64,000 nt of DNA from Methanosarcina thermophila TM-1 (GCF_000969885.1 NZ_CP009501.1:558001-622000), one strand, 5' to 3'. Shown: positions 54,067-63,210, counted from the first letter of the stretch. The notes: generated by a model from the sequence alone, not told the origin. Translations and numbers: made by a program.

Positions 54067-54384
54067 TCAGATCTTTTTGGCTTTGATACAGAAGTATTCC
54101 CCTTCTAGTCGGAATTTCCTGTAAAGTTCACAGGTTCCACAGAAGCAGCCTTCTTTTTTTTCCTGTCCTAATGATTTGCCGCTGGAACAAAACATCCCTG
54201 CGCCGCCAGAATAGGAAGGACAGCTTTTGCAGATACAGGCTTTAAGGTGATAGTATGAGCCGCAGATCCCGAAATATCTCCCATATTCTTCTCTAGCCTG
54301 CTGTATAATGTCGGGGGTTTCCTTTCCTGACTTTCCACTTTTTCCGACATTCTCTTTATTTTCTGCTGCAAGCTTGGAATCCAT
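54067..54384 (-). CDS. DUF2769 cysteine-rich protein
   Basis: Small protein of 105 residues. After a polar N-terminus it has a Cys-rich core (CGSYYHLKACICKSCPSYSG, FCSSGKS, GCFCGTCELY and YFCIKAKK) that marks DUF2769, a family known from methanogens. Nine or so cysteines in the core could bind zinc or an iron-sulfur cluster. Function is unknown. Start ATG has AGGAGA upstream. The gene is read leftwards towards mtbC, with a 600-bp gap that contains the tandem array and the likely mtbC promoter. Confidence 0.8.
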   Translation of the reverse strand: MDSKLAAENKENVGKSGKSGKETPDIIQQAREEYGRYFGICGSYYHLKACICKSCPSYSGGAGMFCSSGKSLGQEKKEGCFCGTCELYRKFRLEGEYFCIKAKKI

Positions 54385-54520
54385 GATATTTCTCCTGTGA
54401 ACAAAAAGCTATAATTTATAAGATGTCAAAATATATTATATACTTGAGGATTTGAGACGTACATTTTTTCCTGGGGCGGTTAAAGGATTTTGGATATGAA
54501 GGGTTGTGGAGGTAATAGTC

Positions 54521-55414
54521 ATGGGATTCAATCAGCTAGCTGAAAGCGATGAACTTATTCTTGATGAAGCACTCGAAAGGCAGCGAATTCTGGAAACCGT
54601 AATTAATAACAGTCCTATTATGGCTTTTCTCTGGGCCCCGGACGAGAAATGGCCTGCAAAATACGTTTCCGAAAATGTAACCCAGCTTGGGTACAGCTCG
54701 GAAGATTTCCTGACTGGCAGGATAATGTATGCAGATATTATCCATTCCGAGGATGTAGACCGGGTTAGAAAGGAACTTACACGATGTTGCGAAACTGGGC
54801 AGGAGAGTTTTGTACAGCGGTATAGGGTTCTTACAGGGAAGGGAAAAGTCCGGTGGGTAGAAGAAAAAACCTTTATTCACCGTGATGAAAACGGGAATGT
54901 AGCAAGTTTCCAGGGAATAATCAGAGATATTACTCAGGAAATAAAAAATGAAAAAGCGCTGAGGGACGCGCTTGAAAGCCAGAAAGCCCTGATGGAAAAG
55001 CAAAAGGTTCTGCTTGAACGGCAAAAAGCTCTTGAAGCCGTAATTAACAACAGTTCTAAGGTAGTATTTCTCTGGAAAGCTGAAAAATACTGGCCCACTG
55101 TGTATGTATCCGAGAATGTCAGGCAATTTGGGTATACCCCTGAGGACTTCATTTCCGGAAGAGTCCTTTATGGGAAAATTATTCATCCTGAAGACCTGCT
55201 TCTTGTGGAACTCGAACTTGAGGAGAACTGCGAGGAAGGGGGAAGGGAATTCAATCGCCGGTACCGGATCCTTACGCAGAACGCTGAAGTCCGCTGGGTT
55301 GACGAAAAAACCTTTATTCAGCGCAATGAAGAAGGGGAAATTACCCATTTCCAGGGCATTATAGAGGACATAACCCAACAGGTTAAAAGAGCCAATGCCC
55401 GCGGGCTGGGTTAA
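54521..55414 (+). CDS. Double PAS-domain protein without kinase
   Basis: Protein of about 297 residues with two homologous PAS-PAC units: about 22-140 (VINNSPIMAFLWAPDEKWPAKYVSENVTQLGYSSEDF, then FQGIIRDITQE) and about 175-290 (VINNSSKVVFLWKAEKYWPTVYVSENVRQFGYTPEDF, then FQGIIEDITQQ). A charged coiled coil joins them (RDALESQKALMEKQKVLLERQ). The same PAS type occurs in the histidine kinase at 44.6-47.2 kb, but here no kinase or output domain follows. It may bind a ligand or cofactor and act through protein contacts. ATG at 54521 has GGAGG seven bases upstream. Confidence 0.88.
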   Translation: MGFNQLAESDELILDEALERQRILETVINNSPIMAFLWAPDEKWPAKYVSENVTQLGYSSEDFLTGRIMYADIIHSEDVDRVRKELTRCCETGQESFVQRYRVLTGKGKVRWVEEKTFIHRDENGNVASFQGIIRDITQEIKNEKALRDALESQKALMEKQKVLLERQKALEAVINNSSKVVFLWKAEKYWPTVYVSENVRQFGYTPEDFISGRVLYGKIIHPEDLLLVELELEENCEEGGREFNRRYRILTQNAEVRWVDEKTFIQRNEEGEITHFQGIIEDITQQVKRANARGLG

Positions 55415-56147
55415 ACAAGCTCAATTATTTCCTGAATATGTTTTATACATCCATCAAGGTTGAGAATGTAAGCCAATAAATATTTTCATCCATTTTAACA
55501 AATGCGATTTTATAATTATTGCCTTAAAGCACTATGCTTCAACCTTTATGCCTTCTGCTAGCTTTATTACTTCCTTAACAAATAATTATTTATGTTTGAG
55601 AGAATTAAGACGTACTTGCAAATTTTATTATAGCTGTTAGTATAGCTGTTAGGTCTGCAATTCTATGAAGCCTTGAATGCAAAGTCGGAAACAAAGAATG
55701 CTGGGTAATAAGAAAAGACATGTAAATGGCACGAAAAAAAGATATAAGAAAGAATTGTTCCCCCAGAAACTGAAAAGGATTACATCCCAAAAAAGGTTCG
55801 CTTATAAGGGTTTGAAAGAACAGGCGGACCATTTTTGGGAAAAACGCTATTTAACAGGCGTTAAAGCTTGTTGGCATACTCTTTTTATTGCTCACATGTA
55901 AGTTAGTTAAATATTAGGTATTGGCAGATAGATAGTCCATTAAACAAAATATGCATTTTGAAATTGAATTTCTAAATTGAATTTCCTGGGGAGAAAAAAA
56001 TACTTAAAAGGAAAAATAATTTCACAAAAATGCATAATGTTCATAAAATGGAGAGAAAAATATATTAACTATTAATTTTCAAGTTTTTATAAATATAAGG
56101 CTCATACTCAGTTTCCGGTATGAATCTTCCTTTATTACTAAGCTTTC
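55415..56147. other. Intergenic, AT-rich
   Basis: Spacer between the PAS-PAS gene and the third Msr-like regulator. A 74-codon frame (55677-55901) is Lys/Arg-rich but lacks a ribosome site. No gene accepted. Confidence 0.45.
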
Positions 56148-56216
56148 CTGGATCTCTAGAATTTCTAGATTTCTTGAACTTCTAGATTCTGAGACTTCTA
56201 GATTTCTGGAACTCCT
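56148..56216. repeat. Short tandem array, TCTAGATTTCT units
   Basis: Four imperfect units of 16-17 bp, consensus ACTTCTAGATTTCTGGA, directly upstream of the Msr-like regulator (start 56258). Each unit contains TCTAGA, a 6-bp palindrome. It may hold repeated regulator sites or be neutral slippage. Confidence 0.75.
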
Positions 56217-56257
56217 ATATATTACAAGCCTGCAGGCAGCAGGTCAAGGTGCATAAT

Positions 56258-57064
56258 ATGGATAGTACTCTACTCGACCTGATTCTTCTATCTGAGAAAA
56301 GAAAGAATGTGCTGCTTCTTCTGCTTGAGGGACCAAAGGATATTGAAACAATAAAAAAAGCCCTTAATGCCAGTGCAACCGCAGTCCAGCCGCAGGTAAA
56401 AAAGCTCAAAGAACAGCACCTGGTAGTTCAGGAAAAAAACCTCTACAGGTTAAGCGAGATAGGCAGAGTTGTGGCTGAGAAGATGAAGCCACTTGTAGAT
56501 ACGCTTGCCTTTCTCGAAGAAAATGTGGATTACTGGGCAGACCGGGAAATGAGCGAGATTCCAGACTTTCTCCTTCGAAGAATTTACGAGCTCGGGCACT
56601 GTACCATAATTGAACCTCAGATAGACCACATGTTTGAGATGATCCCGGAATATGTCAAAAATGTTCAGCTGGCAAAAAAGCTTGATGCTGTACTTCCTTA
56701 CTTCCATCCCCTTTTTCCTTCTTTTTACCTGGAAATTGCCGAGAAAGGAATACCAATATCGCTTGTTTTACCCAAATCCGTCCTGAAAAGGTGGGTTGAG
56801 GATTATAGGGAACAGACCGAGCAGTATCTTAAAAAAGAAAATGCAAAACTTTTTACCTGCACTGATTGTGAGAGGATTCCTGCTATCACAGTAGCTGATA
56901 ACTTTATGGCAATGGCTCTTTTCCCGAAAAGTACGGTATTTGACAGGAAATATATACTTTGCTTTGAGCCAGGATCTCTGGTGTGGGGAAAAGAACTCTA
57001 CGACTATTACGAACAGCGCTCTGAACAGATTAATAACATAGACAATTACACTGAGACCCCCTAA
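56258..57064 (+). CDS. Msr/FilR1-type winged-helix regulator
   Basis: Regulator of about 268 residues. The winged helix begins LSEKRKNVLLLLLEGPKDIETIKKALNASATAVQPQVKKLKEQ; the FilR1-middle domain has ELGHCTIIEPQIDHMFEMIPEY, YFHPLFPSFYLEIAEKGIPI and VWGKELYDYYEQ. It is closer in sequence to the 47.3-kb copy than to the 23.6-kb copy in the N-terminal segment I compared. ATG 56258 is chosen over GTG 56249 because AGGTG lies six bases upstream. It lies 2.8 kb upstream of mtbC on the opposite strand, so control of dimethylamine genes is plausible. Confidence 0.9.
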   Translation: MDSTLLDLILLSEKRKNVLLLLLEGPKDIETIKKALNASATAVQPQVKKLKEQHLVVQEKNLYRLSEIGRVVAEKMKPLVDTLAFLEENVDYWADREMSEIPDFLLRRIYELGHCTIIEPQIDHMFEMIPEYVKNVQLAKKLDAVLPYFHPLFPSFYLEIAEKGIPISLVLPKSVLKRWVEDYREQTEQYLKKENAKLFTCTDCERIPAITVADNFMAMALFPKSTVFDRKYILCFEPGSLVWGKELYDYYEQRSEQINNIDNYTETP

Positions 57065-57092
57065 CAGAACAGGGTGCTAGAAAACCTGAATG

Positions 57093-58001
57093 TCAGAGAT
57101 ATTCCTCAAAACCTGCTTTACCAGAGGCATAGGCTTCATGCCAGCCTGAGAGTACAGGCTTTTTTTCATAAAGGGCTTCTCTCTGGGCTTCAAGAAGTTC
57201 AGGGGCTTTTCCCATAAACTCTGCAGCGCATAGGACTCGGTTTTCAACTTTTTCATCAAGCTCTTTTAACCAGCTATACCCTTCAAAAGATCTGAGCAGA
57301 TGATGATCAAGAATAAGGGTGTCTACATGCCTTGCCAGAAGGAGAGCATTTTCAGAGGCTTCTTTTCCGGCTTCAGGCACGCGATGTGAAAGATAAATAG
57401 GGGGACCTGAGGCAAAAACAAATGTGGGTTCCCAGGCGAGTAATTTAAGTACTACTTCCCTATGCAGAAGCTGGATATCGGAACTATGGACAAAAACCTC
57501 ATCTCCCTCGCAGATCCGGGTCATCATTACATTTCCAAAGCCCTTTTCACTTGCCCCGTGTGGAACAGGAGGAGAGAACTCCATACTGCCAGACTTTTTG
57601 CCTTCCGAGGCAGGAAGAGGAAAACCTAGAAAATCCGAAAGCTCACGTCTCCGCTTTGAAGAGAGAGCTGAGATTTTTGCTGGACCTTTACACCAGAAAT
57701 TTATCCCCTCAAGGGAAGGGAGAGCTTCCATTGGCAGCTGATACGGATCCTCAGCCCTCATTGGCATATGATCCCCGTGAAAATGGCTGATAACAACATC
57801 CGTAGCCTCCTCAAATGCAGAGAGAATCTTTTCCCTTATCCTGAAAGCCGCAGCAACCTCTATCGGGTGTGGAAACAATCCTGAACGCAAGCGTGCAAGT
57901 GCAACTCCAGGATCGATCAGAACCGTCCTCTCATCCGTTTTTACAAGACAGGCAAGTGACCTTGCTCCAAAAGACTCACATCCCAGGATCTCAATCTGCA
58001 T
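57093..58001 (-). CDS. UPF0282 metallo-beta-lactamase-fold protein
   Basis: Protein of 302 residues matching UPF0282, an archaeal branch of the metallo-beta-lactamase fold. MQIEILGCESFGARSLACLVKT opens the fold, IDPGVALARLR follows, and VVISHFHGDHMPM contains the HxHxDH zinc motif; HSSDIQLL and LDHHLLRSFEG carry further ligands. The reaction is not known. It is convergent with the Msr-like regulator (28-bp gap). Confidence 0.88.
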   Translation of the reverse strand: MQIEILGCESFGARSLACLVKTDERTVLIDPGVALARLRSGLFPHPIEVAAAFRIREKILSAFEEATDVVISHFHGDHMPMRAEDPYQLPMEALPSLEGINFWCKGPAKISALSSKRRRELSDFLGFPLPASEGKKSGSMEFSPPVPHGASEKGFGNVMMTRICEGDEVFVHSSDIQLLHREVVLKLLAWEPTFVFASGPPIYLSHRVPEAGKEASENALLLARHVDTLILDHHLLRSFEGYSWLKELDEKVENRVLCAAEFMGKAPELLEAQREALYEKKPVLSGWHEAYASGKAGFEEYL

Positions 58002-58115
58002 ACTTTTCCCTATGCTTGAAAGAATAAAAGTTCTTCTTATAGGAGCATTTACTGTAGAAAGGAGCTTTGTTGATCTTTTTTCTTCGACACGTCAACCTGC
58101 ACATTTTTACCCTTT

Positions 58116-59147
58116 TCAGGAAAGATACTCCCTGGAAAACATCTGTACGGTCAGAATAAAGTAGGAGAGCAGGAGGGGACCTATAACAATTCCTATCAGC
58201 CCGAAGAGGGACACCCCTATTACAATTCCAAGCAGGGACAGAAGAGGATGGATTTTTCCAACCGTTTTCTGGACCATGGGTCTCAGGAAGTTATCAAGTA
58301 CACTTATGAAGAGTCCTGCTGCAAGTATACCAATCGCCGCCGCATAGTCAGCCTGGAAAAACTGGACAATAACTGCAGGAATCCAGACAAAAGCTGCTCC
58401 GACAAGAGGTAAAAAGGACAGAACAGCTGCAATCGCGCCCCAGAGAAAAGCTCCCTGGATATTGAAGAAGAGAAATGCAATTGTCAGCACTCCACCCTGG
58501 GCAAGGGCAACTGCCCCGCTGGCTGTAAGAGTTGTCCGGACAATTCTCCTGAACTCGTTCAGCAGAGTGGCTGTATTTTCTTCATTGAAAGGGACTGCAA
58601 CTGTGACCTGACGCATAAAGTCCGAATCTTCCTCGGTAAAAAGGTAGTAAAGCAGAAAGTACATTATCAATAACCCAATTGACTGGTGGCTCAGGCTCTG
58701 GATTGAGCCCAGAATAAACAGGCTTGTGTAATTGACAGCCTGTGAGGCAAGCTCCATTGCTTTTTCCTCTATTTTGGTCTGGAACATATCAAAAGGAATA
58801 TTCAGCCTTGATAGAAAATTAGTTGCAAAGACAGCTCCAGATTCAATAGACGCAATAATGGCTTCCTGATTAAGTATAAGCTGCTGGATTTCGCTGACAA
58901 TCATACTCAGAAGGAAGTAAAAAGGAATCAGTACAACAAAGATGGAAACTATTATCACCAGTACGGCTGCGATTTGCTTCCGAATTTTGACTTTTTTTAC
59001 GAGAAACTGATAAAGAGGTCGAAATATTGTGAAAAGGATGAAGGCTCCGAAGATATAGTTTAGATACGGAAGTGTAGCGTAAATAATGATTACAGTCAGA
59101 ACAATAATTATGAGAAGAGCCAGAGCCATCTTTAGATTATTTTTCAT
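58116..59147 (-). CDS. AI-2E/PerM family transporter
   Basis: Membrane protein of about 343 residues with seven or eight hydrophobic segments: LALLIIIVLTVIIIYATLPYL for helix 1, IAAVLVIIVSIFVVLIPFYFLLSMIV, and SFLPLVGAAFVWIPAVIVQFF near the conserved LPLVG motif. The family (PerM) includes AI-2 exporters and Na+/H+ antiporters; substrate unknown. I start at the ATG at 59147. An upstream extension runs through the dispersed hairpin element (59214-59251) and is not credible. Confidence 0.87.
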   Translation of the reverse strand: MKNNLKMALALLIIIVLTVIIIYATLPYLNYIFGAFILFTIFRPLYQFLVKKVKIRKQIAAVLVIIVSIFVVLIPFYFLLSMIVSEIQQLILNQEAIIASIESGAVFATNFLSRLNIPFDMFQTKIEEKAMELASQAVNYTSLFILGSIQSLSHQSIGLLIMYFLLYYLFTEEDSDFMRQVTVAVPFNEENTATLLNEFRRIVRTTLTASGAVALAQGGVLTIAFLFFNIQGAFLWGAIAAVLSFLPLVGAAFVWIPAVIVQFFQADYAAAIGILAAGLFISVLDNFLRPMVQKTVGKIHPLLSLLGIVIGVSLFGLIGIVIGPLLLSYFILTVQMFSREYLS

Positions 59148-59213
59148 TGGATCTAGATTGGATCTCCTATTATAAAATGTATGTGCCGATCCAGAACCTG
59201 CGCAATGCCTGAC

Positions 59214-59251
59214 CAAAACCGTTGAGCTGCAACCCTTTTACAAAAAGGCTT
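59214..59251 (+). repeat. Dispersed hairpin element, copy 3 (short)
   Basis: Short copy related to 10424-10466 on the same strand: shared order CAAAACC, AACCCTTTTAC, AAGGCTTG. On the - strand AAGCCTTTT then TGTAAAAGGGTT forms a hairpin 17 bp past the dinB stop. This placement after a gene matches copy 2. Confidence 0.6.
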
Positions 59252-59267
59252 GTGAGGAATCTTGCAT

Positions 59268-60371
59268 TTAGAAATCTGTAATCAGGGTTTGTTTTTCGTC
59301 TCTTTCGCGGAGCTTTGCAACGCCTATGCCTACAAGCCTGAGTTTTCGGTTTCCTATGAATTCTGAGAGAAGCTGCATGGAGATTCTTTTCATCACAAAA
59401 ATGTCTGAGGTCCAGATTGGAATGGTTTTTGAGCGGGTGTAGGTTGAGAAATCTTCAAAGCGTACGGTAAGGTTTACAGTTCTGAAAAGTAAACGGTGTT
59501 TCAGGAGAGATCTGTGCACGCTTTCTATAAGCAGGTTCAGAGACCCGATGATTTTTACGGGGTCATTCGTATCCTCGGCAAAGGTTCCGTGCCTGCTAAT
59601 GGATTTTATACTTTTGTTTTCCCGGACCTCCCCAAAATCCAGTCCATTTGCAAGCTGCTTCATGCGAAGCCCCATTTTCCCGAATTTCTCAGTTAGGAAC
59701 TGCACGTCACAGTTTGCAAGTTCTTTTACTCTGGTAATTCCCATTATTTTCAAGGTCTCAGCGGTTTTTTTCCCTATTCCGGGAATTTTTGAGACAGGCA
59801 GGGGAAAAAGAAATTCCCTTACATCTTCGGGTCTGACAACGGTAAGCCCGTCAGGTTTCTGGAAACCGGATGCAATTTTAGCTATAAGCTTGTTCGGTCC
59901 GATCCCTACTGAACAGGTAATTCCTTCCTGCTTCTGGACTTCATCCTTTATCTTCAGGGCATATATAGCAGCTTCTTCAAAATTCCTGATTTCGGGACCC
60001 GGCACAAGATAGGCTTCATCCACACTGACCTGCTGGAGCCTGTCTGCAAACCCCTTTAAAAGCTCCATCACTTTTGCAGAGACATCTGCGTACAGTTTCA
60101 TGTTCACAGGCAAAAAGACCGCATCTGGACAGAGCCTGTAAGCCTGTGAGATCGGCATTGCGGACTGAATCCCGTATTTTCGCGCCTCGTACGAGCATGC
60201 GCTTACAACACCCCTTCCAGAGCCTCCTTTCGGGTCAGAACCCACAACTACAGGCAGTCCTTTGAGCTCCGGCTTTTCCCTGATCTCTACTGATGCAAAG
60301 AAGCTATCCATATCCACATGGAAGATTATTCGCCTTTCCGGAACATTTATTCTCGAACTGGAGGCAGGCAT
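59268..60371 (-). CDS. dinB: DNA polymerase IV (Y family)
   Basis: Translesion DNA polymerase of about 367 residues. The catalytic motif HVDMDSFFASVE opens the palm, GVVSACSYEARKYGIQSAMP is the fingers signature, and QVSVDEAYL holds the second acidic pair. KIPGIGKKTAETL is the helix-hairpin-helix of the thumb. The C-terminal little finger contains SRHGTFAEDTND. It ends TLITDF without a visible PCNA-binding motif. I start at the ATG at 60371, with GGGTG directly before it; an upstream extension is hydrophobic and unlike the family. Confidence 0.95.
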   Translation of the reverse strand: MPASSSRINVPERRIIFHVDMDSFFASVEIREKPELKGLPVVVGSDPKGGSGRGVVSACSYEARKYGIQSAMPISQAYRLCPDAVFLPVNMKLYADVSAKVMELLKGFADRLQQVSVDEAYLVPGPEIRNFEEAAIYALKIKDEVQKQEGITCSVGIGPNKLIAKIASGFQKPDGLTVVRPEDVREFLFPLPVSKIPGIGKKTAETLKIMGITRVKELANCDVQFLTEKFGKMGLRMKQLANGLDFGEVRENKSIKSISRHGTFAEDTNDPVKIIGSLNLLIESVHRSLLKHRLLFRTVNLTVRFEDFSTYTRSKTIPIWTSDIFVMKRISMQLLSEFIGNRKLRLVGIGVAKLRERDEKQTLITDF

Positions 60372-60775
60372 CACCCTGAGATAGGATAAAACATATAAAA
60401 AAGGTTTAAGGAAGTCGGGTGAAAGTATTAACATGATTAAAATATGTTTAAAAAAGCATTTCTAGAAAGCCGATAATATATAATTGGGATAATCTTTTCA
60501 ATCTGTATTTCTCTGATTTCAGATGGGGGAGTTTTATTAAAGCAGAGCAGGAGAATTAAAAACAGGTCATTTTCGAAGAGGCAGAATCTCCAGAGAAAAA
60601 GGGCTATTAACTAACTTGAAAGGGTACTGAGAAAACCAAAAAGTATCACAGGGCAACTTTTCCTGAGATCACAATAAAAAGATCACAATAAAATTAGCTG
60701 CAGGTGGCGTTGTGAGACAGTAAAGACTCCTGTACAACAGCCCGTACAATAGCTAATTTCAAGATGGTGGGGGAA
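60372..60775. other. Intergenic, divergent promoter region
   Basis: Holds promoters for dinB (left) and the sorbosone dehydrogenase-like gene (right). AAAAGATCACAATAAA is repeated at 60676-60697. No gene recognised. Confidence 0.45.
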
Positions 60776-61921
60776 ATGAAAGGATCAAAGATAATATTTG
60801 GGGTTTTTGTTGCAATTGTACTTATTTTCGCAGCTTATGCCGTCCTGAGAATTGTACCAATTGGTGTATGTAATGAAAATGGAGCAGAGCTTGAATCTAT
60901 TAAACTTCCGCCTGGTTTTTCCATTGATTATTACGCACAGGATGTGGAAAATGCAAGATCAATGACTCTGAGCCCGAACGGCACGCTTTTTGTCGGAAGC
61001 CGGGGTGCAGGAAAGGTTTATGCAATCCTCGATCGGAACAATGACAGTAAAGCTGATGAAGTAATTGTGCTTGCTGAGGGTCTGGATTCGCCAAATGGAG
61101 TGGCATTCAGGAACGGTTCGTTATATGTTGCTGAGATATCCCGGATAATCCGGTATGATAATATCGAAGCAAGGCTTGAAAATCCGCCCGAACCTGTTGT
61201 GCTTAATGATAGTTTTCCATCCGACCGCGCTCACGGCTGGAAGTATATCAAGTTCGGGCCTGATGGGAAGCTGTATGTGCCTGTAGGGATGCCCTGCAAC
61301 ATTTGTAATAAGGAAGGGGAAGATGAACGGTATGGGACAATCACCAGAATGGAACCCGATGGAAGCCAGTTTGAGATCTATGCAAAAGGGATAAGGAATA
61401 CCGTTGGTTTTGATTGGAATCCTGAGACCAAAGAATTATGGTTCACTGATAATGGAAGGGACTGGCTTGGAGATAACATACCCCCAGACGAGCTCAACCG
61501 GGCACCTGAAAAGGGAATGCACTTTGGTTTCCCCTACTGCCACGGGGGAGACATTCCAGATCCGGAATTCGGGGAGCTCAGAAACTGCTCGGAATTCACG
61601 CCACCAGAAATGAAACTGGGCCCGCATGTGGCTGCGCTTGGAATGACCTTTTACACAGGCACAATGTTTCCTGAAGAGTACAGAAATCAGATCTTTATCG
61701 CCGAACATGGCTCCTGGAACCGGAAAATCCCAATCGGATACAGAGTTACTCTTGTCAGGCTTGAGAACGGAACGCCTGTCAGTTACGAGCCTTTTGCTGA
61801 AGGATGGCTCCAGGGGCTTGCAGCCTGGGGAAGACCTGTGGATGTCCTTGTAATGCCTGATGGAGCTTTGCTGGTCTCGGATGATAAGAATAATGCAATT
61901 TACAGGATCAGCTATGGCTGA
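60776..61921 (+). CDS. Sorbosone/glucose dehydrogenase-like beta-propeller
   Basis: Secreted or membrane-anchored protein of about 381 residues. One hydrophobic helix near the N-terminus (IIFGVFVAIVLIFAAYAVL) is followed by a six-bladed beta-propeller: LPPGFSIDYYAQDV, SPNGTLFVGSRGAGKVYAI, WKYIKFGPDGKLYVPVGMPCN, GIRNTVGFDWNPETKELWFTDNGRDWLGD and IFIAEHGSWNR. This is the family of PQQ-dependent aldose and sorbosone dehydrogenases. The cofactor and substrate are uncertain in a methanogen, which is not known to make PQQ. ATG 60776 follows GGTGGGGGAA; an ATG four codons earlier abuts the site. Confidence 0.87.
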   Translation: MKGSKIIFGVFVAIVLIFAAYAVLRIVPIGVCNENGAELESIKLPPGFSIDYYAQDVENARSMTLSPNGTLFVGSRGAGKVYAILDRNNDSKADEVIVLAEGLDSPNGVAFRNGSLYVAEISRIIRYDNIEARLENPPEPVVLNDSFPSDRAHGWKYIKFGPDGKLYVPVGMPCNICNKEGEDERYGTITRMEPDGSQFEIYAKGIRNTVGFDWNPETKELWFTDNGRDWLGDNIPPDELNRAPEKGMHFGFPYCHGGDIPDPEFGELRNCSEFTPPEMKLGPHVAALGMTFYTGTMFPEEYRNQIFIAEHGSWNRKIPIGYRVTLVRLENGTPVSYEPFAEGWLQGLAAWGRPVDVLVMPDGALLVSDDKNNAIYRISYG

Positions 61922-62114
61922 TCTGAGAACTTTGCAATATCTGATCTGGATACTTGTGTGATTGTACTTCAACACCTGATCTGGATACATTTAAAGTGTC
62001 CTGTGGGAGCCATTTGGGCTGAGAAAGTAGTTATCCAGGCTAAAACTGTGAAAAAGCTGGATCAGGTAAAAATATTTATTTTATATTCTCATATACGTAA
62101 GCAGGGGGAATAAG

Positions 62115-62399
62115 TTGTTATCCAAAATACCTGTCGATATTAAAAGCGTATCTGAAGAAGATATCGATAAAGAGATCATCAGAGCTGCGATCGTCGCCGA
62201 GATTGATGCTATAAACCTTTATGAGCAGATGGCAAACTTAACAAAAAATACATATGTAAAAGACGTCCTCATGGATGTAGCAAAAGAGGAAAAAACCCAC
62301 ATCGGAGAGTTTCAGGCCCTTTTACTCCAGTTTGATCCTCAATACAAAAAGGAAGTTGAAGCCGGAGCCAGAGATGCTGAAGAAGTACTATCTAAATAA
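62115..62399 (+). CDS. Ferritin-like protein of encapsulin-cargo type
   Basis: Small helical protein of 94 residues. The ferritin-like motifs are EIDAINLYEQMA (first helix) and VAKEEKTHIGEF (second helix), giving Glu and His ligands for a di-iron site. Homologous domains are fused to the N-terminus of encapsulin in Pyrococcus furiosus, or encoded next to encapsulin elsewhere (family knowledge from memory). Here no encapsulin gene is in the window. Start is TTG at 62115 with GGGGG six bases upstream. It is convergent with the DUF169 gene. Confidence 0.85.
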   Translation: MLSKIPVDIKSVSEEDIDKEIIRAAIVAEIDAINLYEQMANLTKNTYVKDVLMDVAKEEKTHIGEFQALLLQFDPQYKKEVEAGARDAEEVLSK

Positions 62400-62436
62400 T
62401 TTCTCTAGCTCAAGCCTTTTTACGGATATCTTCCTT

Positions 62437-63210
62437 TTACGGATATTTTATATCTGTACGCTTATCAGGATACGCTATCTTGCTTCGCTTGCAGATAAAG
62501 GATTCTTCCAGGTCAGCTCCCATCTGCTGCGCCAGCCCAGACGGAATGCCCATTATCATTAATTCCGGAGGCAGCCAGGAATTCCCTGTTGGATCGACAG
62601 GTCCGACAAAAGCCGAGTCTTTCGGCGCATTATCAGCCATGCCAGCCGGGAAAGTAATCATGGTAGCACAGGTTGGCCCACCTGGGATTATGGTTTTAAA
62701 GAAGGGATCAGAACTGCTGAATTGAGCCAGCCCACAAAGATTTCTTATCTGCTCTGCGCCTGCAAAGACAATATATGATCTGACAATGTCAGGTTCGATC
62801 TCGGCAGTACACGGAGCAATAACCGTGTATTTGCCGTGCGGAAGAATTTTTCCTGCTCGCTTTATCAGTTCATCGAACAGCTCAGGAGTTGCCTTCAAAT
62901 GTTCAGCAGCGCCTCCACGGAAATCTGGCGTGCCCACAGTCACGAAGTACTTAAGTTTTGGATGCGGTTCTGAGAATCCAGTCCATACCAGTCCACCCGC
63001 GCAGCACTGCTCATGACCTGCTTCAATATAGAGGGGAGGTGTCTCTTTAAAGAGAGCGGAAATATAAACCGCCTTTGCTACACATCGGTCTACAGTGTAT
63101 GACGGAACAGCTCCTTCGGGGATCTCATCCGTCCCGTAAACACATAATGGGCGTAATTTTAACCTGCCGGCTTCTGTAAGCTTTTTTCCCAGTTCTTCAG
63201 GCTTTAACAT
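62437..63210 (-). CDS. DUF169 family protein
   Basis: Protein of about 257 residues in the DUF169 family, which is common in methanogens and anaerobes. Evidence: MLKPEELGKKLTEAGRLKLRPLCVYG at the start, RCVAKAVYISALFKETPPLYIEAGHEQCCAGGLVWTGF with a CC pair, and FSSSDPFFKTIIPGGPTCATMITFPAGMA. Cysteines at the CC and TCA positions, with His, suggest a metal or cofactor site; the reaction is unknown. I start at the ATG at 63210. It follows the iron-sulfur flavoprotein gene on the same strand by 43 bp, so the two are probably one operon. Confidence 0.87.
   Translation of the reverse strand: MLKPEELGKKLTEAGRLKLRPLCVYGTDEIPEGAVPSYTVDRCVAKAVYISALFKETPPLYIEAGHEQCCAGGLVWTGFSEPHPKLKYFVTVGTPDFRGGAAEHLKATPELFDELIKRAGKILPHGKYTVIAPCTAEIEPDIVRSYIVFAGAEQIRNLCGLAQFSSSDPFFKTIIPGGPTCATMITFPAGMADNAPKDSAFVGPVDPTGNSWLPPELMIMGIPSGLAQQMGADLEESFICKRSKIAYPDKRTDIKYP

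Noticed and set aside
55677-55901. 74-codon basic frame
   Set aside because: A-rich sequence gives Lys/Arg by chance; no ribosome site and no family pattern.
61921-62000. Short repeats of CTGATCTGGATAC after the dehydrogenase gene
   Set aside because: Three loose copies in 70 bp; too short and irregular to call an array.
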